Source: Rhodococcus gordoniae
Lineage (GTDB): Bacteria; Actinomycetota; Actinomycetes; Mycobacteriales; Mycobacteriaceae
Assembly: GCF_001646655.1 (NCBI RefSeq)
Contig: NZ_LPZN01000004.1
Coordinates: 62,001 to 126,000, forward strand
DNA length: 64,000 bases
Direction: 5' to 3'
The notes below the pieces were generated by a model that did not search any database, had not been told where the DNA came from, and saw only the letters and a list, made by a program, of their open reading frames with translations. Every line of letters begins with the position of its first letter. Position 1 is the first letter of the stretch. A program made the position numbers and the translations under genes. This document shows positions 52,536-61,604 of the stretch, one piece after another.

Positions 52536-52578
52536 TTGTCCACCGCCCATCCACGTGTTGTCCACAACTTTATCCACA
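52536..52578. promoter_or_regulatory. Cluster of three DnaA boxes
   Basis: TTGTCCACC (52536-52544), TTGTCCACA (52558-52566) and TTATCCACA (52570-52578), all in one orientation. The second is the actinobacterial consensus and the third the classical consensus, with 13 and 3 bases between. They lie in the 299-base intergenic stretch 52405-52703. No dnaA or dnaN gene is here, so this is not the main origin; a DnaA-titrating or DnaA-regulated site fits. Confidence 0.7.
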
Positions 52579-52632
52579 GGCTGGGAACAAACTCACAGAC
52601 TCTGCAGCCGGGGAGGTACGCAACACAGAAAA

Positions 52633-52675
52633 GAGGCTCGCAACACCGGCAGTCACTGCTGGTGTTGCGAGCCTC
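52633..52675 (-). terminator. Rho-independent terminator of aspC
   Basis: GAGGCTCGCAACACC (52633-52647) and GGTGTTGCGAGCCTC (52661-52675) form a perfect 15-base stem; the 13-base loop can extend it (CAGT/ACTG). On the minus strand the hairpin is followed by TTTTC. It lies about 30 bases after the aspC stop. Confidence 0.8.
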
Positions 52676-52703
52676 GTCCTCGCGTTGCGGGCCTGTCGGC
52701 GCA

Positions 52704-54343
<1,640 letters not shown>

Positions 54344-54346
54344 CGG

Positions 54347-54379
54347 AACCCCGTGGGACGCACAGCGTCCCACGGGGTT
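54347..54379 (+). terminator. Terminator of tRNA-Ser
   Basis: A perfect 15-base stem AACCCCGTGGGACGC (54347-54361) / GCGTCCCACGGGGTT (54365-54379), loop ACA, followed by T and a T-rich stretch (CTGCTTTTTC). Classical rho-independent terminator right after the tRNA. Confidence 0.9.
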
Positions 54380-54428
54380 TCTGCTTTTTCACCCCCTGTG
54401 TTCGCGTGCCCGGCCGATCTCGGGCACG

Positions 54429-54692
54429 ATGCGTCTCGTGACCGCGGACGACAATTTCCCGCTCTCCGGCGACGCCGACCACGAGCAGGCTTCGGTCTGG
54501 GTGGAGATGTTGGACCGCGAGATCGACGAGCTGTCCACGACCATCGAGAGGACCGGGCAGAAGGCCCGTGCCGAGCATCGGGTGGGCGCCGTGGACCGGG
54601 CGCGCCGGTTCGACGCGGAGGTCGAGCGGCTGGCCGCCCAACTCCGCGATCTCCACCGCATGCGCCGCAATCTCACCGACCGCTTCAGCTGA
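54429..54692 (+). CDS. Small coiled-coil protein, unknown
   Basis: An 87-residue protein. Residues about 22-85 are strongly helical and charged with heptad-like spacing (VWVEMLDREIDELSTTIERT, FDAEVERLAAQLRDLHRMRR), so it probably dimerises as a coiled coil. No Cys or motif is informative. Start ATG at 54429. It follows the tRNA terminator, and its stop precedes a tandem repeat array. Function unknown; coding nature supported by clear codon bias and structure. Confidence 0.65.
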   Translation: MRLVTADDNFPLSGDADHEQASVWVEMLDREIDELSTTIERTGQKARAEHRVGAVDRARRFDAEVERLAAQLRDLHRMRRNLTDRFS

Positions 54693-54705
54693 TCGGGAGA
54701 TCGCG

Positions 54706-54771
54706 GCGGTGCGCTACTCGCAGGCGCTGCGGTGCGCTACTCGCAGGCGCTGCGGTGCGCTACTCGCAGGC
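54706..54771. repeat. Tandem repeat of the excalibur gene 3' end (23-base unit, about 2.9 copies)
   Basis: The unit GCGGTGCGCTACTCGCAGGC plus GCT occurs at 54706-54728, 54729-54751 and, as 20 bases, 54752-54771. The last copy contains the final Cys-Glu codons and stop of the HNH/excalibur gene on the minus strand, so the array repeats the end of that gene downstream of its stop. Confidence 0.9.
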
Positions 54772-55857
54772 CACGCCGTCGCCGTCGCGGTCCATCTTCG
54801 GGCGGTAGCCGGGCTGCCCCGCGTACAGCGGCGCCGCTCCCGCGGCCCGGGCAGCCGAACAGTTCTCGAAGTACACACTCGCCGGAGCGGCGGGCTGCGC
54901 AGGCGCCACCGGTGCGGGCTCTGCGGGAGCGGGTGCCGGTGCCGGAGCAGGGGCGGGTGCCGGAGCAGGGGCGGGTGCCGGAGCAGGGGCCGGGGCCGTC
55001 GTGGTCGTGGGCACGACGGCGGGCTCTGCGCCGGCAGGAATTCCTCCTCCGCATTCGGTGAGGACCCGTGCCATCGCATCGTGCTCGGCCTGCGTCACCC
55101 ACAACCCGTAGATCGCCTTGACCTCGATCTGCCGCGCGACGTACGTGCAGCGGTAGGCGCGGTTCGGCGGCAGCCAGGTGGCGGCGTCACCGTCGCTCTT
55201 CTGCTGGTTGGTCGGCCCGTCCACCGCCTGGAGATTGCGCGGATCGTTGGCGAAATCGGCCCGGGTGCCTGCGTCGAGTTGCTGCGCGCCCTTCTGCCAC
55301 GCGTCGGACAGCGCGACGACGTGGTCGATCTGCACCGCGGTGGAGGTGTCCTGTCCGCGCGTGAATGCGATCGTCGTCCCGGTGTACACGTCGTTCAGGG
55401 TTCCCGACGCCACGACGCAGTCGCGGGTGCCGGACTTGTAGACGATGTCGACGAGGTCGCGTCGCAGGATGTCGTTGCGGGTGTCGCAGCCGTTGCGCCC
55501 GAACTCCACCGACACGTCGTCGCTCCACGCCTGACCGAACAGGTCGCGGCTGTAGCCGGTCTTGGGTGCGCGGCCCTTGATCGGCAGGGTCGCCAGCCGG
55601 GCCAGGGCATCCGACGAGGCCGCCGGGACGGCCGGGCTCCGGTCAGCGGGGCTCGGGGCGCTCGCGGACGTGGGGCGTGTCGTGCCGGACGGCGTCGTCG
55701 TGGAGGTCTCCGAACTCGGTGCCGGGGATTGTTCGGAGGTCGCCGCCGGCGCGACGGCGGTGTCTTCGACGGTCGAGTCGCAACCGGAGAGGGTCAGACC
55801 CACGACCGTCGCGACGACGAGAAGGGACAGCCGGGACGACAAGCGGGGCAAGGACAT
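54760..55857 (-). CDS. Lipoprotein with HNH (DUF1524-like) nuclease and excalibur domains
   Basis: A 365-residue exported protein. Residues 1-26 form a lipoprotein signal with lipobox LSGC. A Ser/Thr/Pro linker follows, then an HNH/DUF1524 nuclease domain (residues about 85-265: IDHVVALSDAWQKG, NLQAVDGPTNQQKSDGD, IYGLWVTQAEHDAM). Next comes an Ala-Pro dipeptide repeat of about 35 residues and a C-terminal excalibur domain (VYFENCSAARAAGAAPLYAG, then DRDGDGVACE) that binds calcium. Surface-anchored DNase is the likely activity; a role in DNA scavenging or competition is inference. Confidence 0.87.
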   Translation of the reverse strand: MSLPRLSSRLSLLVVATVVGLTLSGCDSTVEDTAVAPAATSEQSPAPSSETSTTTPSGTTRPTSASAPSPADRSPAVPAASSDALARLATLPIKGRAPKTGYSRDLFGQAWSDDVSVEFGRNGCDTRNDILRRDLVDIVYKSGTRDCVVASGTLNDVYTGTTIAFTRGQDTSTAVQIDHVVALSDAWQKGAQQLDAGTRADFANDPRNLQAVDGPTNQQKSDGDAATWLPPNRAYRCTYVARQIEVKAIYGLWVTQAEHDAMARVLTECGGGIPAGAEPAVVPTTTTAPAPAPAPAPAPAPAPAPAPAPAPAEPAPVAPAQPAAPASVYFENCSAARAAGAAPLYAGQPGYRPKMDRDGDGVACE

Positions 55858-55998
55858 CGGGAGAACTCCTGAGAACGACGGTGCCGGACGGCTCCGCCTT
55901 GTCCATCGCGTTCACGGCGCCCGGTCGTTACAGCACGTAAGTGTCTCGGTAACTGCTGCCGACGTCGTCCCGGTCGACACGGTTCCTACTATCGTCCT

Positions 55999-56664
55999 GT
56001 GGTCGGTTACGGCAGGCAGTTGCAGGGACTCGCGATCGCATTGTCCTCTCTCGCAGGGTTCATCGACGCCCTCGGTTTCATCACCCTCGGCGGTGTCTTC
56101 GTGTCGTTCATGAGCGGGAACTCCACCCGTCTCGCGGTCGGCACGGCAGACGGCACGTGGAAGACGGTGGCCCTCATCGGCGGTGTGCTCGCGCTCTTCG
56201 TGCTCGGGGTGATCCTCGGCAGCGTCGTGGCGGAATCGACCGACCGCGACCGGCGGACGCGCAAGACCGCGGTCCTCGCGACGGTGACGGTGTTGCTGAC
56301 GATCGGAGCCGCCGCCGTGTTCGCAGGCTGGACACCGGTCGCCGTGATCGCGATGACGCTGGCCATGGGAACGGAGAACTCGGTGTTCCGCCGTCACGGG
56401 GAGACGACCGTCGCGCTCACCTACATGACGGGCGCGCTGGTCAAGATCGGGCAGCGGATCGCGGCGGCGTTCTTCGGTGGTCCGCGCTGGAGCTGGCTGC
56501 CCTATCTGGGTCTGTGGGGCGGCCTGGTGACGGGCGCGGTTCTCGGCGCGCTCGCCCACAGGGTGCTGGGGCTGCACGCCCTGTGGATCGCAGCGGCGTT
56601 CGCGGCCGCGTTGACGCTCTCGGTCCGTTTCCTCTCCGACCACGAGCTCACCGGCGGGGTGTGA
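55999..56664 (+). CDS. DUF1275 (YoaK-like) membrane protein
   Basis: A 221-residue protein with six hydrophobic helices and the DUF1275 signature: SSLAGFIDALGFITLGGVFVSFMSGNSTRLA (the first helix pair) and ENSVFRRHGETTVALTYMTGAL. Start GTG at 55999. It is followed 52 bases later by a TetR gene with a palindrome in the gap. Transport function is suspected for the family, with no defined substrate. Confidence 0.88.
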   Translation: MVGYGRQLQGLAIALSSLAGFIDALGFITLGGVFVSFMSGNSTRLAVGTADGTWKTVALIGGVLALFVLGVILGSVVAESTDRDRRTRKTAVLATVTVLLTIGAAAVFAGWTPVAVIAMTLAMGTENSVFRRHGETTVALTYMTGALVKIGQRIAAAFFGGPRWSWLPYLGLWGGLVTGAVLGALAHRVLGLHALWIAAAFAAALTLSVRFLSDHELTGGV

Positions 56665-56674
56665 TTCCCGCCCC

Positions 56675-56690
56675 CCGTACGTTCGTACGG
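56675..56690. promoter_or_regulatory. Palindrome CCGTACG-TT-CGTACGG before tetR
   Basis: Two perfect 7-base arms around TT, 27 bases upstream of the TetR start at 56717. It lies just after the DUF1275 gene. It fits an autoregulatory TetR operator. Confidence 0.6.
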
Positions 56691-56716
56691 TGGAGAGCTC
56701 GGTTACGGTGCTCCCC

Positions 56717-57301
56717 ATGCGCACGCGCCCCTACGTCACCACCAGCCCCACAAGGCTCGCCGCGGCCCTGCTCGACGTGGCCGCGCGCAACGGTCTCGAC
56801 GCGGCGAGCGTGCGGGAGGTGGCCAACGAGGCAGGGGTCTCGATCGGGGCGGTGCAGCACCATTTCCCGACCAAGGACGAGATGCTCGCGTACTCGTTCC
56901 GCACCCTCTCGGACCGGGTGCTGAACCGGTTGACGAACGTCGATCCCGACATCGATCCGGCGCGCACCCTGTTCTCCGCGCTGAGCCAGCTGCTCCCGCT
57001 CGACGAGGAACGCGGCAGCGAGGTCCACGTGATGTCGGCGTTCGCCGTGCGGGCGGTCACCTCCCCCACGCTGAGCGCCATCCGCACCGCCACCCTGTTC
57101 ACGATCCGGACGGGCATAGCGCGCGTATTGATCCGCGCGGGAACACCCGACCCGGAGACCCGGGCCGCCCTGTTGCTCTCGGCCGCGAACGGGCTCGCGC
57201 TCGACGCGGCGGCCGGCCCCGATCTCTACCCGCGGGAGTATCTGACCCACGCTCTGCACGCCCAGGTCCAGCTCGTCCTCGACGGCGCCGACGCGCACTG
57301 A
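56717..57301 (+). CDS. TetR-family transcriptional regulator
   Basis: A 194-residue regulator from the ATG at 56717 (MRTRPYVTTS); a GTG at 56690 would begin inside the palindrome. Helix-turn-helix: AASVREVANEAGVSIGAVQH followed by HFPTKDEMLAY. The C-terminal domain resembles TetR_C_6 (BetI-like). It lies downstream of the DUF1275 gene; the target may be that gene or itself. Confidence 0.85.
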   Translation: MRTRPYVTTSPTRLAAALLDVAARNGLDAASVREVANEAGVSIGAVQHHFPTKDEMLAYSFRTLSDRVLNRLTNVDPDIDPARTLFSALSQLLPLDEERGSEVHVMSAFAVRAVTSPTLSAIRTATLFTIRTGIARVLIRAGTPDPETRAALLLSAANGLALDAAAGPDLYPREYLTHALHAQVQLVLDGADAH

Positions 57302-57358
57302 CCCGCGCCCCGGATTCCGGGACGCGGGTCGGGAATACGGTCGCGCAGCGGGTCGGGA

Positions 57359-57436
57359 ATCGACCGACCGCCCCGCGGTCAGTGATCGACCGACCGCCCC
57401 GCGGTCAGTGATCGACCGACCGCCCCGCGGTCAGTG
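57359..57436. repeat. 26-base tandem repeat, three copies, at the end of the hydroxybutyrate dehydrogenase gene
   Basis: Three identical units at 57359-57384, 57385-57410 and 57411-57436. Each holds a small hairpin (GACCGC/GCGGTC) and, on the minus strand, the bases CACTGA that are the last codon and stop of the dehydrogenase gene. The repeat therefore gives three tandem hairpins after the gene, which may act as a terminator. Confidence 0.92.
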
Positions 57437-58168
57437 GGCCGACCAGCCGCCGTCCATCGTGTACGACGCGCCGGTGACCATCCCGGCCTCGTCGGAGACC
57501 AGCCACGACACGAGCGAGGCCACCTCCTCCGGCTCGACCAGCCGGGGCACCGCCTGATCGGTGAGCAGCACCTCGGAGAGCACGCGATCCTCCGGAATGT
57601 CGTGTGCACGGGCCTGTTCCGAGATCTGCTTCTCCACCAGCGGGGTACGGACGTAACCCGGATTGACGCAGTTGCTCGTCACACCGCGGGGACCACCCTC
57701 GAGCGCGACGACCTTGGAGAACCCTTCGAGGCCGTGTTTGGCGGTGACGTACCCGGCCTTGAAGGCCGAGGCACGCAGCCCGTGGACCGATGAGATGTTC
57801 ACGATCCGGCCGAAGCCCCGCTCGTACATGCCGGGCAGCGCGGCCTTCACGAGCAGGAAGGGCGCCTCGACCATGAGCGTCTGGATGCGGCGGAAGTCGG
57901 TGAGGGCGAAGTCCTCCACCGGCCGAACGACCTGGATGCCGGCGTTGTTGACGAGGATGTCGACGTCGAGGCGGAGACCGTCGAGGCCGTCGGTGTCGAG
58001 CAGGTCGACGCCCCACGCCTCTCCCCCGATCTCGTGGGCGAGCGTCTTCGCGGCGACCTCGTCGACGTCGGCGACGGTCACTCGGACTCCCCGACCGGCG
58101 AGGGCTCGGGCGCAGGCCGCCCCGATCCCGCCGGCACCGCCGGTCACGAGTGCGGTGCGGGCCCTCAT
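57431..58168 (-). CDS. bdhA: 3-hydroxybutyrate dehydrogenase-like SDR
   Basis: A 245-residue short-chain dehydrogenase. NAD motif TGGAGGIGAACARAL, NNAGIQ, catalytic Ser in NISSVHGL, Tyr-x3-Lys in GYVTAKHG, and PGYVRTPLVEKQI typical for D-3-hydroxybutyrate dehydrogenases. It oxidises 3-hydroxybutyrate to acetoacetate. Its ATG overlaps the MHS transporter stop (ATGA), so transport and oxidation are coupled. The exact substrate is inferred from the family. Confidence 0.87.
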   Translation of the reverse strand: MRARTALVTGGAGGIGAACARALAGRGVRVTVADVDEVAAKTLAHEIGGEAWGVDLLDTDGLDGLRLDVDILVNNAGIQVVRPVEDFALTDFRRIQTLMVEAPFLLVKAALPGMYERGFGRIVNISSVHGLRASAFKAGYVTAKHGLEGFSKVVALEGGPRGVTSNCVNPGYVRTPLVEKQISEQARAHDIPEDRVLSEVLLTDQAVPRLVEPEEVASLVSWLVSDEAGMVTGASYTMDGGWSAH

Positions 58169-59553
58169 GCGGAGACCCCGGCGTTCTCGGCGGCCTTCTC
58201 CTGGGCCACCGTTTCCGCGTCCGCGGCGTCGATGTCGCGCAGCGAGATGCCCTTCGTCTCACGTGCCACGATCACCGCGACGATCGTGATCAGCGACGAG
58301 CCGAGCAGGTAGAAGGAGATCGGGACCGACGAGTCGAAGCGGCTGAGGAGGCTCGCGGCGATGATCGGGGCGAGCGACCCGGCGACGATCGAGGTGACCT
58401 GGTAGCCGAGCGAGACACCCGAGTAGCGCATGCGGGTCGGGAACATCTCCGCCATGATCGCGGGCTGCCCCGCATACATGAACGAGTGGAAGACGAGTCC
58501 GATGACGATCGCCGAGACGATCCACGCGCTGTTGCCGGTGTCCATCATCGGGAAGGCGAGGAAGCCCCAGGCACCGGCGGTGACGGCACCGATCATGTAG
58601 ACGGGGCGTCGCCCCAGCGTGTCCGACAGGCGTCCGACCACCGGGATGACCACGAAGTGCACGGCGTGGGCGGCGAGCATCCACCACAGGATGTGGCTGG
58701 TGTCGGCACCGACGACGACCTTCAGGTAGGTGATCGAGAAGGTGACGACGAGGTAGTACATGACGTTCTCGGCGAACCGCAGGCCCATGGCCGTGAAGAC
58801 GCCACGCGGGTAACGCTGGAGCACCTCGAAGACGTTGAACGAGGTTTCCTTCAGCTGCTCGGCCTCCTGCTGCGCCTCGAGAAAGATCGGGGCGTCGGTG
58901 ACCTTGGTGCGGATGTAGTAACCGATCAGGACGATGACGGCGGAGAGCCAGAACGCGACGCGCCAGCCCCACGACAGGAAGGCCGACTCGGGCAGCGTCG
59001 TGGTGAGGACGAGCAGGACGATCGTCGCGAGGAGGTTGCCCATCGGCACGCCGGCCTGCGGCCAGGAGGCCCAGAACCCGCGCGACCGGTCGGGGCTGTG
59101 TTCGGCGACCAGCAGCACTGCGCCGCCCCACTCACCGCCGACTGCGAAGCCCTGGATGAACCGGAGCGTCACGAGCAGCGCCGGGGCCCAGTAGCCGATG
59201 GCACCGAAGGTCGGCAGGCAACCCATGAGGAAGGTCGCGACGCCGACCATGATGATGCTGGTCTGCAGCAGTTGCTTGCGCCCGAACCGGTCGCCGAAAT
59301 GACCGAAGACGATTCCGCCGAGCGGCCGCGCGACGAAACCCACCGCATAGGTGACGAACGCCGCGATGATCGCGTCGAGTTCGTTGCCGCCGTCGGGGAA
59401 GAAGACCTTGGCGAAGACGAGGGTGGCGGCGGTTCCGTAGAGGAAGAACTCGTACCACTCGACGACGGTGCCCGCCATGGACGCACCGACGACCCTCCGC
59501 AATGCCGACGGTGAACTCTCCGGCCCATCCGTTCGTGCCTGTTCGACGCTCAT
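58165..59553 (-). CDS. MFS transporter of the metabolite:H+ symporter (MHS) family
   Basis: A 462-residue 12-helix transporter. Hallmarks: VVEWYEFFLYGTAATLVFAK, GHFGDRFGRKQLLQTSIIMVG (motif A), GFAVGGEWGGAVLLVAEH, and GWRVAFWLSAVIVLIGYYIR. These match ShiA/ProP/KgtP-type symporters. Start ATG at 59553. It is the first gene of a two-gene operon with the 3-hydroxybutyrate dehydrogenase and divergent from a LysR gene. It likely imports a carboxylate such as 3-hydroxybutyrate. Confidence 0.92.
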   Translation of the reverse strand: MSVEQARTDGPESSPSALRRVVGASMAGTVVEWYEFFLYGTAATLVFAKVFFPDGGNELDAIIAAFVTYAVGFVARPLGGIVFGHFGDRFGRKQLLQTSIIMVGVATFLMGCLPTFGAIGYWAPALLVTLRFIQGFAVGGEWGGAVLLVAEHSPDRSRGFWASWPQAGVPMGNLLATIVLLVLTTTLPESAFLSWGWRVAFWLSAVIVLIGYYIRTKVTDAPIFLEAQQEAEQLKETSFNVFEVLQRYPRGVFTAMGLRFAENVMYYLVVTFSITYLKVVVGADTSHILWWMLAAHAVHFVVIPVVGRLSDTLGRRPVYMIGAVTAGAWGFLAFPMMDTGNSAWIVSAIVIGLVFHSFMYAGQPAIMAEMFPTRMRYSGVSLGYQVTSIVAGSLAPIIAASLLSRFDSSVPISFYLLGSSLITIVAVIVARETKGISLRDIDAADAETVAQEKAAENAGVSA

Positions 59554-59599
59554 TGCTGCACCCTCCCGGGACGATCTGTGACGGGGAACACTTCCACAC

Positions 59600-59664
59600 G
59601 CATATGCCGAGTATCGATACACACATATGCATTCACAATGACGCGATTCGCAGACACAATCTGC
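59600..59664. promoter_or_regulatory. LysR-type control region with several inverted repeats
   Basis: Between the divergent MHS and LysR genes: GTATCGATAC palindrome (59611-59620) flanked by GCATATG (59600-59606) and CATATGC (59624-59630), and GCAGA-N5-TCTGC (59650-59664) 13 bases before the LysR start. This is the AT-richest stretch in the neighbourhood. The sites fit the recognition and activation sites of a LysR regulator. Confidence 0.55.
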
Positions 59665-59676
59665 AAAACTGCACGT

Positions 59677-60576
59677 ATGAGCGTGCCCTCGGCCGATGAC
59701 CTCCTCGTCCTGCTCGCCGTCGGGCGCAGCGGAAGGTTCACCAGCGCGGCCGACGACCTGGGCGTCAATCACACGACGATCTCCCGCCGGATCGCTGCAC
59801 TGGAGCGAAGCCTCGGCGGTCGCGTGCTCACCCGCTCGGCGGCGGGCTGGGAACTGACCGATCTCGGCCGCGAGGCCCTCGACGCCGCCGAACGCATCGA
59901 AGCCGCGGTCGGGCGACTGCGGAACCCGAGCGGCGAGCGCCGACTCGAAGGCGTCGTGCGCATCTCCGCCACCGACGGTTTCAGCGCGTACATCGCAGCC
60001 CCGGCCGGCGCGCTCGTCCGGCAACGCCACCCGGGTATCTCCGTCGAGATCGTCGCCACCACCCGTCGCGCCTCGCAGCAACGATCCGGGATGGACGTCG
60101 AGGTGGTCGTGGGACGGCCACAGGTGCACCGCGCCGAAGCGCACCGTCTCGCCGACTACACCCTGGGTCTGTACGCCTCGCGCGACTATCTCGCCGCGCA
60201 CGGCTCCCCGTCGTCGGTCCGCGACCTGCGCGAACACACCCTCGTGTACTTCATCGACTCGATGCTGCAGGTCGACGACCTCGACGTGGCGCGACGTATC
60301 GCCCCCGACATGCAGGATTCGATCAGCTCGACGAACGTGTTCGTGCACGTCGAGGCGACCCGTGCTGCCGGAGGCCTCGGTCTGCTGCCGTGCTTCATGG
60401 CCGACCGGCACCCCGACCTCGTCCGGATCCTGCCCGGCGAGGTCGAGGCACGTCTGGCCTACTGGCTCGTCGCACGCTCGGAGACGTTGCGCCGGCCGGA
60501 GGTCGCGGCGGCGGTTGCGGCGATCCGGGAGGTCGCCCATGCCGAGCGAGCGGTGCTCCTGGGTGTCGCTCGCTAG
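59677..60576 (+). CDS. LysR-family transcriptional regulator
   Basis: A 299-residue regulator: N-terminal winged helix (FTSAADDLGVNHTTISRRIAALERSLGG, here in two parts) and a periplasmic-binding-like effector domain. I use the ATG at 59677 (MSVPSADDLL); the longer frame covers the operator region. It is divergent from the MHS-bdhA operon and probably activates it with 3-hydroxybutyrate or acetoacetate as effector (inference). Confidence 0.87.
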   Translation: MSVPSADDLLVLLAVGRSGRFTSAADDLGVNHTTISRRIAALERSLGGRVLTRSAAGWELTDLGREALDAAERIEAAVGRLRNPSGERRLEGVVRISATDGFSAYIAAPAGALVRQRHPGISVEIVATTRRASQQRSGMDVEVVVGRPQVHRAEAHRLADYTLGLYASRDYLAAHGSPSSVRDLREHTLVYFIDSMLQVDDLDVARRIAPDMQDSISSTNVFVHVEATRAAGGLGLLPCFMADRHPDLVRILPGEVEARLAYWLVARSETLRRPEVAAAVAAIREVAHAERAVLLGVAR

Positions 60577-60585
60577 AGTGCACGG

Positions 60586-61536
60586 GTGTCACTTTCGGGC
60601 GAGGACGAGGCAGGAGCGGGCCGCTTCGCCCCGAGCCCCTCGGGCGACCTGCATCTCGGCAACCTGCGTACCGCCGTCCTGGCGTGGTTGTTCGCGCGGT
60701 CGACGAACCGCCGGTTCCTGGTACGCGTCGAGGATCTCGACCGGGTGCGTCCCGGTGCGGAGCAACGTCAACTCGCGGACCTCGCGGCGATCGGCCTCGA
60801 CTGGGACGGCCGGGTAATCCACCAATCCCGTCGCCTGCGTCTGTACGACGAGGCGATCGCGCGGCTCGAGCAGGCCGGCCTGACCTACGAGTGCTACTGC
60901 ACCCGACGCGAGATCCTCGAGGCCACCTCCGCGCCCCACGCTCCTGCCGGCGCCTATCCGGGCACCTGCCGCGGCCTCACCGACGAGCAGCGCGCCGAAC
61001 GCCGGGCCTCCGGCCGTGCCCCCGCGATCCGGTTGCGGGCGTCCGAGGAGGGGTTCACGGTCCACGACCTGCTGCACGGGGATTTCACGGGCATCGTCGA
61101 CGATCTCGTCCTGCGCCGCAACGACGGAACCCCCGCCTACAACCTCGCCGTGGTGGTGGACGACGCCGACCAGGGCATCGACCAGGTGGTGCGCGGTGAC
61201 GACCTGCTCACCTCCGCCCCCCGACAGGCCTGTCTCGCACACCTGCTCGGATTGCCGGAGCCCGTCTACGCGCACGTGCCGCTCGCGCTCAACGAGGAGG
61301 GCAAGCGACTGGCCAAGAGGGACGGTGCGGTGACGCTGGGCGATCAGCTCGCGCTCGGCCACACGGCCGCCGACGTACTGGGCACGATCGCCGTGTCGCT
61401 GCGTCTTGCGGACCCCGGCGAGCCCGTGTCGCCGGAACTGTTGCTGGACCGCTGGAATCCCGCGCGACTTCCCCGTGATCCGTGGGTCTTCACGCCGGCG
61501 GGGGAAGGCATCCGACAGGACACGACGCGGACATAG
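60586..61536 (+). CDS. gluQ: Glutamyl-Q tRNA(Asp) synthetase
   Basis: A 316-residue truncated glutamyl-tRNA synthetase with only the catalytic half. Seen: HIGH-type motif RFAPSPSGDLHLGNLRTAVL, ARSTNRRFLVRVEDLDRVRP, zinc-region residues CYCTRREI with PGTCRGL, and the KMSKS-like KRLAKRDGAV. It lacks the anticodon-binding domain, as GluQRS proteins do; they attach glutamate to queuosine in tRNA-Asp. GTG start at 60586. A queuosine-precursor transporter starts 2 kb further on. Confidence 0.92.
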   Translation: MSLSGEDEAGAGRFAPSPSGDLHLGNLRTAVLAWLFARSTNRRFLVRVEDLDRVRPGAEQRQLADLAAIGLDWDGRVIHQSRRLRLYDEAIARLEQAGLTYECYCTRREILEATSAPHAPAGAYPGTCRGLTDEQRAERRASGRAPAIRLRASEEGFTVHDLLHGDFTGIVDDLVLRRNDGTPAYNLAVVVDDADQGIDQVVRGDDLLTSAPRQACLAHLLGLPEPVYAHVPLALNEEGKRLAKRDGAVTLGDQLALGHTAADVLGTIAVSLRLADPGEPVSPELLLDRWNPARLPRDPWVFTPAGEGIRQDTTRT

Positions 61537-61604
61537 CGGATGCAGATCCCGTGTGATGTACGTACTCTCTCGGAAGTGTCCGAACCCGGAGACGAGAGGC
61601 AGCG

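Noticed and set aside
52405-52703. Chromosomal origin of replication
   Set aside because: Only three DnaA boxes, no AT-rich unwinding element, and no dnaA/dnaN/rpmH neighbourhood.
54885-55010. The Ala-Pro repeat coding region as a DNA repeat element
   Set aside because: It is an in-frame linker of the lipoprotein gene and explained by the protein.
54706-57436. CRISPR-like arrays at 54706 and 57359
   Set aside because: The repeats are directly adjacent without spacers and coincide with gene 3' ends; no cas genes are present. They are tandem duplications.
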